A stretch of DNA of 64,000 nucleotides from CAZSMC01 sp964607755 (GTDB taxonomy: Bacteria; Zhuqueibacterota; Zhuqueibacteria; Residuimicrobiales; Krinioviventaceae). The notes under the pieces are model-generated. The model saw only the letters and a program-made list of their open reading frames with translations. It was not told the DNA's origin and did not search any database. Location of the stretch: contig CAZSMC010000003.1 in assembly GCA_964607755.1 (NCBI GenBank), positions 62,001 through 126,000 of the forward strand. Reading direction: 5' to 3'. A program made the position numbers and the translations under genes. Below are positions 46,362 to 55,994 of the stretch, in pieces (position 1 is the first letter of the stretch; every line of letters begins with the position of its first letter).

Positions 46362-47681
46362 TTGACTGAAAAAGAGGGTGTAAAGATTAAAGAGCCAAAG
46401 GGTAAACTCGGGATTTTGCTCCCGGGACTGGGTGCTGTTGGCACTACCGTTATTGCCGGAGCAGAGTTGGTTCGTAACGGATTTGCCAAACCGATCGGCT
46501 CTTTAACGCAAATGGGAACAATTCGTCTGGGCAAACGAACAGAAGACAGAGTGCCCAAAATTAAAGAATTTGTTCCACTAGCAGATTTAGAAGACATTGT
46601 ATTCGGTGGGTGGGATATTTCCCCGGACAATGGGTACGAATCGGCAATATACGCAAAAGTAATAAAAAAAGAAGACCTGGATAAAGTAAAACCTCAGCTC
46701 GAAGCTATCCAGCCCATGAAAGCAGTTTTTGATCAGCGCTATGTCAAACGCCTGGATGGTCCGAATACCAAAACCGGAAAATCAAAAATGGACCTGGCTG
46801 AACAACTGATGCGAGATATTGAAAATTTCAAAAAAGAAAATGACCTCAATCGGGTTGTTATTGTGTGGTGCGGAAGCACGGAAACCTATCTGGATTATGA
46901 TCCGGTGTGGAATTCTATCGAAAGTTTCGAAAAAGGATTGCAAGATAATCACGATGCCATTTCCAGCAGTATGATTTATGCTTACGCTGCCTTAAAATGC
47001 GGGGTGCCCTATGTTAACGGTGCACCTCATATGACCACTGACATTCCAGCCTTGCTGGAATTGTCTAAAAAAGAAAGCGTGGCTATTGGCGGCAAGGATT
47101 TTAAAACAGGCCAAACCTTCATGAAAACATTGCTGGCTCCCGGATTAAAAGCGCGCCAGCTTGGTGTCCGGGGATGGTTCTCTACCAATATTCTCGGCAA
47201 CAGGGACGGGGAAGTGTTGGATGAACCGCTTTCTTTCAAGTCAAAAGAAGTGTCCAAACTTTCAGCGCTGGAATATATATTTCAACCAGACAAAAATCCG
47301 GATTTATACGGCGATCTTTATCACAAAGTTCGCATTAACTACTATCCGCCCAGCGGCGATAATAAGGAGGGCTGGGATAATATTGATATTTTCGGATGGT
47401 GCGGCTATCCGATGCAAATAAAAGTCAACTTTTTGTGTCGCGACAGTATTCTCGCCGCACCGCTTGTTCTTGATTTAGCGCTATTCATTGACCTTGCCCA
47501 GCGGGCAGGACGTTCCGGGATTCAGGAATGGCTGTCATTTTATTGCAAAAGTCCCATGGTGGCTGAAGGATTGTATCCGGAACATGATATTTTCATTCAA
47601 TTGATGAAACTGAAAAACACACTCCGTCATTTCATGGGTGAAGATCTCATTACCCATCTTGGCCTTGATTACTATGAATAG
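46362..47681 (+). CDS. Inositol-3-phosphate synthase (MIPS)
   Basis: 439 aa from a TTG, with AAAGGAG about 8-9 nt upstream. The N-terminal NAD-binding site is GILLPGLGAVGTTVIAG. Further family features are FGGWDISPDN, VIVWCGSTE, PYVNGAPHMTTDIPALLEL, GKDFKTGQTFMKTLLAPGLKARQLG and NILGNRDGEVLDEP; lysines in these blocks form the active site. MIPS isomerises glucose-6-phosphate to inositol-3-phosphate. It lies about 95 nt after the CDP-alcohol phosphatidyltransferase gene, an arrangement reminiscent of the Bacteroides inositol-lipid pathway. A dedicated inositol phosphatase is not seen nearby. Confidence 0.93.
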   Translation: MTEKEGVKIKEPKGKLGILLPGLGAVGTTVIAGAELVRNGFAKPIGSLTQMGTIRLGKRTEDRVPKIKEFVPLADLEDIVFGGWDISPDNGYESAIYAKVIKKEDLDKVKPQLEAIQPMKAVFDQRYVKRLDGPNTKTGKSKMDLAEQLMRDIENFKKENDLNRVVIVWCGSTETYLDYDPVWNSIESFEKGLQDNHDAISSSMIYAYAALKCGVPYVNGAPHMTTDIPALLELSKKESVAIGGKDFKTGQTFMKTLLAPGLKARQLGVRGWFSTNILGNRDGEVLDEPLSFKSKEVSKLSALEYIFQPDKNPDLYGDLYHKVRINYYPPSGDNKEGWDNIDIFGWCGYPMQIKVNFLCRDSILAAPLVLDLALFIDLAQRAGRSGIQEWLSFYCKSPMVAEGLYPEHDIFIQLMKLKNTLRHFMGEDLITHLGLDYYE

Positions 47682-47708
47682 CTATCGGATACACCGGAAA
47701 AACCCAAC

Positions 47709-49055
47709 GTGAAAAAATATTCTCCGTTCAAAAGCTTTTTAAAGACTTCATTGCCTGCTGCAGTAGATTTGGCCTCCCAAACGATAATGTGGACGATCGA
47801 AGCAATTTTTATTGGTAAAATATCGGCTGCGTCACTGGCAGGACACGGGATGGCCATTCAGGTGATTGTGGTATTCTTTGCTGTTCTTTTGACATTTGTG
47901 GTCGGAGCCGGTTTAATTATCAATCATCATCTCGGAGCTGGAGAAAAATATGAAGCGAATCATATTTTCGGCCAGGCCTTGATGATGGGCATTATTATGG
48001 CTATAGCCATTTCGCTGGTGTGGCACTTTGGTGCTGTCCATCTGTTTAAAATCATCAAAGGTGGCAGTTCAGCATCCGCGCAAGCTGCTGGTGAAATATA
48101 TATAAAAACCATCTCTTATTTTGCCCTTTTCATTGTTACAAATTTTGTCGGCACCGGAATTATTCGCGCCATTGGCGATACAAAATATTCCATGCGCGTT
48201 AATCTTTTTATTAACCTCCTGAACGTGTGTCTTGCGCCGCTTCTCATTTTTGGCTTGTTCGGTTTGCCCCGACTGGAGGTCAAAGGCGCAGCTCTGGCTG
48301 TGGGAATTTCGCACACCGTGGGATTCACTGCTACTTTTTATTTGCTTCGCAGCCGCAAGTTATCTATTATTTTATCGTTTCGTGAATTAACCAGGCCCCG
48401 GCTGAAGAGCTTTAAGAATCTTTTCAAGAAAGGATTGCCCACAACAGTTGAGCAGGCATCCTGGGCAGCCGGGCAGCTTGTTGTGATGGGTTATGTCGCA
48501 GCCCTTGGCGTGACAGCCCTGACAACTCATACAATCTTTATGCGCATTCAAAACATTTTGTCCATGGTGTACCTGGGATTTAGTCTGGCAGCCATGAGTC
48601 ACATGGGCCGCAATCTTGGTGCGGAAGACCATGACCGAGCAGAGAGTTCAGCATACGCAGCGCACCGGGTGATGATTATGTTTGTTGGCATTCTGGTCGT
48701 TTTTATGCTGGCGTTTTCACAAGTGTTTATCACAGTTTTCACCACAGACCCGCCCACCATAGAACTTGGCCGGAAGGTAATTTACCTTTTTGCCCTGGCA
48801 CAAATACCCAAAGCGCTGAATAACGTGATCAGCGGGAACCTGCGTGGCATCGGTAATCTGCAATGGTTGATGTTCAGTGTGATGGCATTTGTTCTTGTTT
48901 TCGAAATTGGCTTGAATTACGTGTCTGCGTTTATTCTGGGATGGAGTTTGTTCGGCGTGTGGGGAATACAAACAGCGGATGAAACGATTCGGTTTGTCTT
49001 GAATTATGTAAAATTTGTCAAAGGTTCCTGGCGCGGAAAACCAAAACATGCGTAA
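47709..49055 (+). CDS. MATE family efflux transporter
   Basis: 448 aa from a GTG start. About 12 membrane helices in two halves, with MATE features such as LPAAVDLASQTIMWTIEAIFIG near the N-terminus, GTGIIRAIGDTKYSM in the loop after helix 4-5 and the matching GNLRGIGNLQWL in the second half. MATE proteins exchange Na+ or H+ for organic cations or drugs at the inner membrane. It follows the MIPS gene by 27 nt and overlaps tmk by 8 nt, so it sits in an operon of housekeeping genes; a lipid-related substrate is possible but unsupported. Confidence 0.9.
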   Translation: MKKYSPFKSFLKTSLPAAVDLASQTIMWTIEAIFIGKISAASLAGHGMAIQVIVVFFAVLLTFVVGAGLIINHHLGAGEKYEANHIFGQALMMGIIMAIAISLVWHFGAVHLFKIIKGGSSASAQAAGEIYIKTISYFALFIVTNFVGTGIIRAIGDTKYSMRVNLFINLLNVCLAPLLIFGLFGLPRLEVKGAALAVGISHTVGFTATFYLLRSRKLSIILSFRELTRPRLKSFKNLFKKGLPTTVEQASWAAGQLVVMGYVAALGVTALTTHTIFMRIQNILSMVYLGFSLAAMSHMGRNLGAEDHDRAESSAYAAHRVMIMFVGILVVFMLAFSQVFITVFTTDPPTIELGRKVIYLFALAQIPKALNNVISGNLRGIGNLQWLMFSVMAFVLVFEIGLNYVSAFILGWSLFGVWGIQTADETIRFVLNYVKFVKGSWRGKPKHA

Positions 49056-49710
49056 AAATGAAAAAAAACAATCGGGATTATTTATCACATTCGAAGGCAT
49101 TGATGGCAGCGGGAAATCAACCCAGGTGGAAAAATTAAAGGATTATTTGTGTTATAGAAAATTTAAAGTGATGACCCTGCGTGACCCCGGAAGTACAGCC
49201 ATATCAGAAAAAATTCGCGATATTCTGCTGGATAGGGAAAACATGGCTATATCACCGTGGGCCGAATTACTGCTCTACGAAGCAGCACGCGCACAACTGG
49301 TTGAACAGAAAATAAAACCCGCATTGAATGAAGGCAAGATCGTTATTTGTGATCGATTCTACGATTCGACCACAGCTTATCAGGGACACGCCAGAAAACT
49401 GGATATGGACATTGTCCAGCAAGCAAATAGAATTGGTTCGTGCGGTTTATCGCCGGACTTTACATTTTATATTGATGTGAAACCTGAAATTGTATTCGAG
49501 CGTATAAAAAAAATTAAAATTTTACAGGATCGTATGGAATCCGAAGGACTGGAATTTCAACGAGTTGTTCGACAGGGTTATCTAAAAATCGCTGAACGCC
49601 ATCCGCATCGATTCAGAGTCATTTCAGGTCATGATACTATCGATAACGTACATCAGAAAATAGTACATACTCTTTTAGGACATGTCCCATATATTAAAAA
49701 CAACAGGTGA
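49048..49710 (+). CDS. tmk: Thymidylate kinase
   Basis: 220 aa from the ATG at 49048, which gives normal family length; an in-frame TTG at 49015 would add 11 residues. The P-loop is FEGIDGSGKST near the N-terminus, followed by the dTMP-binding region LRDPGSTAISEKIR, the DRFYDSTTAYQG motif and a LID-like segment RIKKIKILQDRMESEG. It phosphorylates dTMP to dTDP for DNA synthesis in the cytoplasm. It overlaps the MATE gene by 8 nt and runs directly into the S41 protease gene. Confidence 0.95.
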   Translation: MRKNEKKQSGLFITFEGIDGSGKSTQVEKLKDYLCYRKFKVMTLRDPGSTAISEKIRDILLDRENMAISPWAELLLYEAARAQLVEQKIKPALNEGKIVICDRFYDSTTAYQGHARKLDMDIVQQANRIGSCGLSPDFTFYIDVKPEIVFERIKKIKILQDRMESEGLEFQRVVRQGYLKIAERHPHRFRVISGHDTIDNVHQKIVHTLLGHVPYIKNNR

Positions 49711-49715
49711 ATATT

Positions 49716-51428
49716 ATGAAAAAATATTTCAAAAGCATTTTAGCCACAGCCAGCATTATCAGTATTGTTTTTATCATCGGTTGGTCTACAGGATTGCATT
49801 GCCAGAACAATCAAGACCTCTATTCCGAAACAAGACAAAATATCAAAATTTTTGGTGAAATTTACAAAGAGACGTTCGATCATTATGTCGAGGACATTGA
49901 TCCGGAAGCTTTTATGCGCGCCGGAATCAATGGCATGCTCGACAAGCTTGATCCGTACACCGTTTTTCTGGAAAAAGAAGGTAAAGAAAATTTAAAATTA
50001 ATGACTGAGGGAAAATATTACGGTGTCGGAATGCGCATCACCATTCGCAATGGCTGGCCAACCTGCGCGGAACAACCCTTTCCTAACAGTCCAGCACAAA
50101 AAGCCGGCATTCGAGAAGGCGATCAGATTATTGAGATTGATGGCGAGTCTACAAAAGGACTTTCCCTGAACGAAACAGCGTCTCGTTTGCGCGGTGAAGA
50201 AAAGGGCAGCAAAGTCACTATAAAAATTCGACGAGTTGGCGCTGATAAACCGATTCAAATGACCCTTATTCGGGATGAGATTGTCATCTCTGACATCCAG
50301 TATAAAGGCATGGTGGAACCTGGTATCGGGCTGATTAACCTGAACGTCTTTAACCGCGGTGCCGCCGAACAAGTCCGAAATGCGCTGGAACAATTGCTGA
50401 ACCAGGGTATGGAAGCACTGATATTAGATTTGCGTGGTAATCCTGGCGGACTGATGGATGTGGCAGTCGATGTCGCTGGCAATTTTGTGGATAAAGGTGA
50501 ACTCGTGGTATATACCAAAGGCCGTTCTGCAGATCGCCACAAAGAGTACCACACCACTGGCACCCCGATTTTCAGTTCCATGCCGCTGGTGATTTTGGTC
50601 GACCAATATTCAGCATCTGCTTCTGAAATTGTTGCAGGTGCGATACAGGACCTGGATCGAGGCGTCATCATCGGCACCGAAACTTTTGGCAAAGGTCTGG
50701 TGCAAAGTGTGATGCCGCTGGACCGGCGCGGCGAGAAACAACTCAAAATGACCACAGCCAAATATTACCTGCCCAGTGGCCGGTTGATTCAACGCCCGGA
50801 AGTGTTTGAACGCGGTAAAGGTTCGGTTTTCCTCAATAAAGATTCGAGTTCATCAGAAACCGATAGCGTGAATAATGATATTTATTACACTCGAAATGGA
50901 CGCAAGGTGCGCGGTGGCGGTGGCATAAAACCAGACATTAAAAGTAAAAATCCAACGACCACCCGCTATGTTTCTATGCTGAGATTCAAATCGATGTTTT
51001 TCAATTTCAGTCTGAAATATGCTGCCGATCATGCCGATTTACCGCGCGATTTTGAGGTTGACGACCAAATGTTGAACAATTTTTTTAATTTTATCGAGGA
51101 AAACGATTTTAATTATGAACCTGACGGAATGGCAGAACTTGACAGTCTGGAAAGTATTGCCAAATCCAAAAATTACTCTGAGCAGTTTATCGAGCTTCTC
51201 GGTGATCTGCGTGAACATTTCAAAAACGTCGAAGAGCAGGAGAGGCGGGAATCCATAGAGGATATAGAATACATGATCAAGCGCGAATTAACTGCCAAGC
51301 TGTTCGGCAACGACGCGTCGTATGTCACCAGTTTCGAACGAGATGAAACGCTGCAACAAGCTGTTTCACTGGTAAAGAACAAAGAACGATATGAAAAAAT
51401 CTTAAAACCGGAATCGCCAGGAATTTAA
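49716..51428 (+). CDS. S41 family C-terminal processing peptidase (CtpA-like)
   Basis: About 570 aa from the ATG at 49716, preceded by AGGTGA; a GTG at 49707 overlapping the tmk stop is possible. An N-terminal signal anchor (about 8-25), a helical NGMLDKLDPYTVFL segment, a PDZ domain (about 100-175), then the S41 core: LDLRGNPGG, catalytic Ser301 in YSASASEIVAG and Lys326 in TFGKGLVQ, again 25 residues apart. A long helical C-terminal extension (about 410-570) follows and resembles that of the S41 paralogue at 24252-25802. The protein should process periplasmic substrates. A ribosome-binding site and the tight spacing link it to tmk. Confidence 0.92.
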   Translation: MKKYFKSILATASIISIVFIIGWSTGLHCQNNQDLYSETRQNIKIFGEIYKETFDHYVEDIDPEAFMRAGINGMLDKLDPYTVFLEKEGKENLKLMTEGKYYGVGMRITIRNGWPTCAEQPFPNSPAQKAGIREGDQIIEIDGESTKGLSLNETASRLRGEEKGSKVTIKIRRVGADKPIQMTLIRDEIVISDIQYKGMVEPGIGLINLNVFNRGAAEQVRNALEQLLNQGMEALILDLRGNPGGLMDVAVDVAGNFVDKGELVVYTKGRSADRHKEYHTTGTPIFSSMPLVILVDQYSASASEIVAGAIQDLDRGVIIGTETFGKGLVQSVMPLDRRGEKQLKMTTAKYYLPSGRLIQRPEVFERGKGSVFLNKDSSSSETDSVNNDIYYTRNGRKVRGGGGIKPDIKSKNPTTTRYVSMLRFKSMFFNFSLKYAADHADLPRDFEVDDQMLNNFFNFIEENDFNYEPDGMAELDSLESIAKSKNYSEQFIELLGDLREHFKNVEEQERRESIEDIEYMIKRELTAKLFGNDASYVTSFERDETLQQAVSLVKNKERYEKILKPESPGI

Positions 51429-51522
51429 TTTTCTTTTAACGAATAAATTTATTAAATTATAAATTCTTTTTTGCGATCATTTAACGAATTTACACGAACA
51501 ATAAAATTACAGGAGTTTATGA

Positions 51523-54246
51523 ATGGCTGAAAAATATGTCTACAAGTTCGGCGGAGGCCAGGCTGAAGGCTCTGCCGGCATGAAAAACCTGTTAGGAGGA
51601 AAAGGAGCAAATCTTGCAGAAATGAGCCGTATTGGTGTCCCTGTGCCTGCCGGTTTTACGATCACCACAGAAGTGTGTACAATGTGGACCAGGGAAGGCG
51701 CTGAAAAAGCGGCAAAAAAGATTCAACCGCAGGTTGAAGAAGGCGTCAAACATATTGAAAAAATCATGGGGGCGAAATTTGGTGACAAGGAAAATCCGTT
51801 GCTGGTTTCCGTTCGTTCCGGCGCCCGGGTTTCTATGCCCGGCATGATGGATACCGTCCTTAACCTCGGTTTGAATGATGAGACTGTTCAGGGTTTGGCT
51901 AAAAAGGCAAAAAGTGAGCGTTTTGCCTGGGATTCTTATCGCCGGTTCATCCAGATGTACGGCGGTGTTGTTTTGGGAATGGAACCAGAAAGCAAAGACG
52001 CAATGGATCCGTTCGAAGAAGTTATCGAAAAAATCAAAGAAGAAAAAGGCGTTGAGCTGGACACGGAACTCGATACCGACGATCTGAAACGCATGGTCCA
52101 TGAGTTTAAAGATAAAGTAAAACAAGGCATTGGCAAAGAATTCCCCACAGATCCGTGGGATCAACTCTGGGGCGCTATTGGCGCTGTCTTTGGATCGTGG
52201 AATAACAAGCGCGCTATTTATTATCGCAAAATCAACAACATTCCTGAAGAATGGGGCACTGCTGTCAATGTCCAGTCCATGGTTTTTGGCAATACCGGTG
52301 ACAATTCTGCAACCGGCGTTGCTTTTACCCGCGATGCTGCGACTGGTGAAAACATTTTTAACGGCGAATATTTGATCAATGCACAGGGTGAAGATGTTGT
52401 CGCTGGTGTGCGTACGCCACAGGAAATTACCAAAGAAGGTTCAAAACGCTGGGCTGAACGGCAAAACATTCCTGAAGATGTGCGAAAATCAAAATATCCT
52501 TCACTCGAAGAGTCAATGCCAAAAGTTTACAAGCAACTTCAAGAAATCGAAGAAAAGCTTGAACAACATTACAAAGACATGCAAGACCTCGAGTTTACTA
52601 TAGAAGAGGGACGACTCTGGCTGCTGCAAACTCGAAACGGCAAGCGCACCGGGGCTGCCATGGTGCGCGTGGCGGTTGAAATGCTCGAAGAAGGATTAAT
52701 TGACGAAAAAACCGCACTCAAACGCATTGATCCGAACAGACTGGACGAGCTGCTTCATCCCATTTTTGATAAAAAAGATTACAAAAACGCCAACATTCTA
52801 ACAAAAGGTTTGCCAGCCTCACCGGGTGCGGCAACAGGTCGCGTGGTGTTTTTTGCTGACGAAGCTGAAGAATGGGCCGGTAACGGCGAACAAGTTATTC
52901 TGGCACGTACCGAAACATCTCCGGAAGACCTGTCCGGTATGCACGCCGCCAACGGCATTATGACCTCCCGCGGCGGTATGACTTCGCACGCGGCTGTTGT
53001 TGCCCGTGGTATGGGCAAGTGCTGCGTGTCTGGAGCCGGTGAGGTGAAAATTGATTACAAAAAACGTACCTTTACTGTAAACGGAAAAACGTTTAACGAA
53101 GGTGACTGGATTTCGCTGAATGGAACTACTGGCGAAGTCATTGAAGGCAAGGTGAAAACCATGGAACCGGAAATGCATGGCAACTTTGCCAGACTGATGG
53201 AATTGGCTGACAAATACACCAAAATGCTTGTTCGAACGAATGCAGATACTCCTCACGATGCGTCTGTAGCGCGGAAATTTGGTGCAGTGGGCATCGGCTT
53301 GTGCCGAACCGAGCACATGTTCTTTGAAGGCGACCGCATCAAAGCGATGCGCGAAATGATTCTTGCTAAAGACCACGACGGCCGCCGTAAAGCATTGGAC
53401 AAGATTCTGCCCTATCAACGCGAAGACTTTGAAGGCATTTTTGAAGCCATGGACGGTTATCCGGTGACCATTCGTCTGCTGGACCCACCGCTGCACGAAT
53501 TTGTTCCGCACGATGAAAAAAATCAGGCCGAAATGGCCAGGGAATTGGGTGTCAGTCCTGAAGACGTGAAAGCCAAGGTCGAGGAACTGGCCGAGTTCAA
53601 CCCAATGCTGGGACATCGCGGTTGCCGACTCGGAAACACTTATCCGGCAATCACAGAAATGCAGGCCAGGGCTATTCTTGAAGCTGCTTTGAACTGCAAA
53701 GCCAAAGGAATCGATACCAAACCGGAAATCATGGTGCCGCTGGTTGGCAATAAAACTGAACTGGATACCCAGGCAGAAATCATCCGCCAGACCGCAGATC
53801 AGCTTTTTGAAGAACGAGGCGAGAAAATCGATTATATGGTTGGCACGATGATCGAAGTGCCGCGCGCGGCACTGACAGCCGACGAAATTGCCGAGACGGC
53901 TGAATTCTTTTCTTTCGGTACCAACGATCTTACCCAGATGACATTCGGCTACAGTCGTGATGACGCCGGCAAATTTTTGCCTGTGTACATGGAAAAGAAC
54001 ATCTTGACTGAAGATCCGTTTCAGGTGCTCGATCAGGCAGGCGTGGGTCAGTTAGTTGAAATGGGCACACAAAAAGGACGCGCTACCCGCAAAGACCTCA
54101 AGGTCGGCATTTGCGGCGAACACGGCGGCGAACCGAAATCCGTCAAGTTCTGTGCCAAAGTTGGCATGAACTATGTGTCCTGCTCTCCGTTCCGCGTACC
54201 GATCGCACGTGTCGCTGCGGCACAAGCCACGCTGGAAGAAGAATAA
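51523..54246 (+). CDS. ppdK: Pyruvate, phosphate dikinase
   Basis: A 907-aa enzyme of full length. The N-terminal ATP-grasp region starts YVYKFGGGQAEG and has LLGGKGANLAEMSRIGVPVPAGFTI and SVRSGARVSMPGMMDTVLNLG. The swivelling phosphohistidine domain has His489 in GGMTSHAAVVARGMGK. The C-terminal PEP/pyruvate barrel has GIGLCRTEHMF, GHRGCRLG, FSFGTNDLTQMTFGYSRDD and the catalytic Cys864 in KVGICGEHGGEP. It interconverts pyruvate, ATP and Pi with PEP, AMP and PPi, serving gluconeogenesis or PPi-linked glycolysis. ACAGGAG precedes the ATG. It is monocistronic by position and followed by a hairpin. Confidence 0.97.
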   Translation: MAEKYVYKFGGGQAEGSAGMKNLLGGKGANLAEMSRIGVPVPAGFTITTEVCTMWTREGAEKAAKKIQPQVEEGVKHIEKIMGAKFGDKENPLLVSVRSGARVSMPGMMDTVLNLGLNDETVQGLAKKAKSERFAWDSYRRFIQMYGGVVLGMEPESKDAMDPFEEVIEKIKEEKGVELDTELDTDDLKRMVHEFKDKVKQGIGKEFPTDPWDQLWGAIGAVFGSWNNKRAIYYRKINNIPEEWGTAVNVQSMVFGNTGDNSATGVAFTRDAATGENIFNGEYLINAQGEDVVAGVRTPQEITKEGSKRWAERQNIPEDVRKSKYPSLEESMPKVYKQLQEIEEKLEQHYKDMQDLEFTIEEGRLWLLQTRNGKRTGAAMVRVAVEMLEEGLIDEKTALKRIDPNRLDELLHPIFDKKDYKNANILTKGLPASPGAATGRVVFFADEAEEWAGNGEQVILARTETSPEDLSGMHAANGIMTSRGGMTSHAAVVARGMGKCCVSGAGEVKIDYKKRTFTVNGKTFNEGDWISLNGTTGEVIEGKVKTMEPEMHGNFARLMELADKYTKMLVRTNADTPHDASVARKFGAVGIGLCRTEHMFFEGDRIKAMREMILAKDHDGRRKALDKILPYQREDFEGIFEAMDGYPVTIRLLDPPLHEFVPHDEKNQAEMARELGVSPEDVKAKVEELAEFNPMLGHRGCRLGNTYPAITEMQARAILEAALNCKAKGIDTKPEIMVPLVGNKTELDTQAEIIRQTADQLFEERGEKIDYMVGTMIEVPRAALTADEIAETAEFFSFGTNDLTQMTFGYSRDDAGKFLPVYMEKNILTEDPFQVLDQAGVGQLVEMGTQKGRATRKDLKVGICGEHGGEPKSVKFCAKVGMNYVSCSPFRVPIARVAAAQATLEEE

Positions 54247-54255
54247 TTAAAAAGC

Positions 54256-54275
54256 CCGTCCACAAACGTGGATGG
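54256..54275 (+). terminator. Hairpin just after ppdK
   Basis: An 8-bp stem (54256-54263 with 54268-54275, including one G-T pair) and a 4-nt AAAC loop start 10 nt after the ppdK stop codon. The downstream sequence is only moderately T-rich, so it could be a weak or Rho-assisted terminator. Confidence 0.5.
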
Positions 54276-54302
54276 CGCAACTGTTTATAACTTTTCCAAC
54301 TT

Positions 54303-54334
54303 ATGTGCGACGCGCTTTATGATGCGTCGCACAT
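54303..54334. repeat. Perfect 11-bp inverted repeat between ppdK and the convergent gene
   Basis: Arms at 54303-54313 and 54324-54334 pair perfectly around a 10-nt loop (GCTTTATGAT). It lies between two convergent genes, so it may act as a bidirectional transcription end, although neither side has a clean T-tract. The loop begins with GCTTTA, reminiscent of the loops in the palindrome array at 55995-56127. Confidence 0.65.
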
Positions 54335-54486
54335 TCAATTCTCCTGCAAAACCGTCGATTCTAAATTATCAATGGTTGCATATCGCAGTTTTATTTACTC
54401 TGAGAACTATTAAGCAACTCATGGTTATATTCAAATGAAAATGCCTATAATTATTCGCTCATAGGCTATTACTCATGTTTGTTGAT

Positions 54487-55842
54487 CTATAAAGTAATAT
54501 CAAGCTCTTTTTTCAATCTATCCACATCTATATAAATTGTTCCATCTTGTTTTTTCTTCGATTCAAGATTCTCAAATTCTTTCAGCCATTGAATGAGCAA
54601 TGGCAATGAATCAGGATCCTTCCGCGCCTCTCTGGGAGTCTTGTTGTTCAGCATGGGTATCTTTTCGTCTATAATATGAGTTACATAATCATGGACAAGT
54701 TGTTTCTCAATTTTTTCTCTTAGCTCTTTGTCCACTTGCTGAGGTTCAGGTTGTGGTTCTTCCTGTTTTGGAGTCTGCGATTTAATGAGCCGTTTAAAGG
54801 TGATGTGATGATCAAACAACCGGGGAAGCCTCGACTTTGCGTATTCGGCTAATTCTAAAGAGTGCACAGTGAGTCTGGCAAGATATGGATCAACGGCAAA
54901 GTTGCCTAAAAGTTCGACACCTGTTTTCTGGCCATCCTCATCGTATTGTGCCATACTGGTTACAATGCCTTCCTGATTTGTCAAACGAATTTTATTGATT
55001 TCATCTTCTTGTCCACTTGTCAACCAATTGAATTGGAATTGCGGCATATGTTGTTTTTTGTTTTTGCGATCTCTTTTTTCGGTTTGTTCGCTGAATTCAA
55101 ATTCTTTCAAATCTTTTAACCTGTTTAACACAGCATTTATATCTCGCACATTAAAAATAACATCCCTGGGATCAAACTCACCAAAAGCTGTAAATATTTT
55201 TCTGTTTGTATTCTGCTCCTCAATCTCGTGTTGAATATTAAAAAAGACCTCCCAACGGTCCTTGGCAAAATGGGAATAATCATCATCTCCATATTCTGTA
55301 CGGTATTTTATGAATTCTTCAGCTAAACGATCGAGAATATAATTTCGATATCGCGGTAAAAAGACTCGCATCGTCCCTGTTGCAAAATATTGGTCTTTCC
55401 ATGGATAACACCGTGCCACAAAGATGTCCCATTTTGTCAGAGAATGAGAGGTACTGATGTCTTTTAAAAAGAATCTGTTTTCCGTAAAAATTGATTGAAT
55501 TTCAATTCCCTTTCCTGGCTGTGGTTCAATCGCCTCGTAAAAGTCCAGATGAGATTGCGCCCAGGATGCCATCTGCGCTAATTCCTCTTTGGTGAATTTG
55601 TGTGAATAATTGTTGACAACCCATGATAGAAACCAATCATCAAGTTCCTCATAGAAATAGTCTGTAAAAGCGATGTCGCATAACAACATCGCATCGGTAG
55701 ATTGCCTGTCTTTTTTTTTCATGCGTTTTTTAAAAGACTGCTCGGATTCGTTGAAAATTATTGGGACCAGCTCGGAAAAGTGTTTCATCAGATTGGTTTG
55801 GTAATGGAAAATATCTGATACTTTTTTCTCATACGTTGCCAT
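54487..55842 (-). CDS. Unrecognised protein with C-terminal TPREA-type motif
   Basis: About 451 aa from the ATG at 55842, chosen because GAGAGG lies 6-7 nt upstream; an ATG at 55857 is also in frame. It is soluble and rich in aromatic and charged residues. Residues about 60-110 form a helical block (CDIAFTDYFYEELDDWFLSW). The C-terminal part has a proline/glutamine linker (KQEEPQPEPQQ) and then IIDEKIPMLNNKTPREARKD, which resembles the IPALGGKTPREA motif found in SEC-C-associated and MbcA/ParS-like proteins. I do not recognise a family for the remainder. It stands alone and convergent to ppdK. Function unknown. Confidence 0.75.
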   Translation of the reverse strand: MATYEKKVSDIFHYQTNLMKHFSELVPIIFNESEQSFKKRMKKKDRQSTDAMLLCDIAFTDYFYEELDDWFLSWVVNNYSHKFTKEELAQMASWAQSHLDFYEAIEPQPGKGIEIQSIFTENRFFLKDISTSHSLTKWDIFVARCYPWKDQYFATGTMRVFLPRYRNYILDRLAEEFIKYRTEYGDDDYSHFAKDRWEVFFNIQHEIEEQNTNRKIFTAFGEFDPRDVIFNVRDINAVLNRLKDLKEFEFSEQTEKRDRKNKKQHMPQFQFNWLTSGQEDEINKIRLTNQEGIVTSMAQYDEDGQKTGVELLGNFAVDPYLARLTVHSLELAEYAKSRLPRLFDHHITFKRLIKSQTPKQEEPQPEPQQVDKELREKIEKQLVHDYVTHIIDEKIPMLNNKTPREARKDPDSLPLLIQWLKEFENLESKKKQDGTIYIDVDRLKKELDITL

Positions 55843-55994
55843 CAATATACCTCTCATGTTTTCGCTAATAAAATCTATGTCCTGTTACGATAAGAGAAAA
55901 ATATGAAATATGCAAGTTGCGATTACACTTGATTCATTTTTTGTGAGGAACGGATTGTTGTAAAAGCTCAGGCTTGTGGAAGTTTTTATATTTG

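Noticed and set aside
52819..53616. 265-codon minus-strand frame within ppdK
   Set aside because: Antisense to ppdK, whose motifs are complete; long antisense frames are expected in a strongly codon-biased gene.
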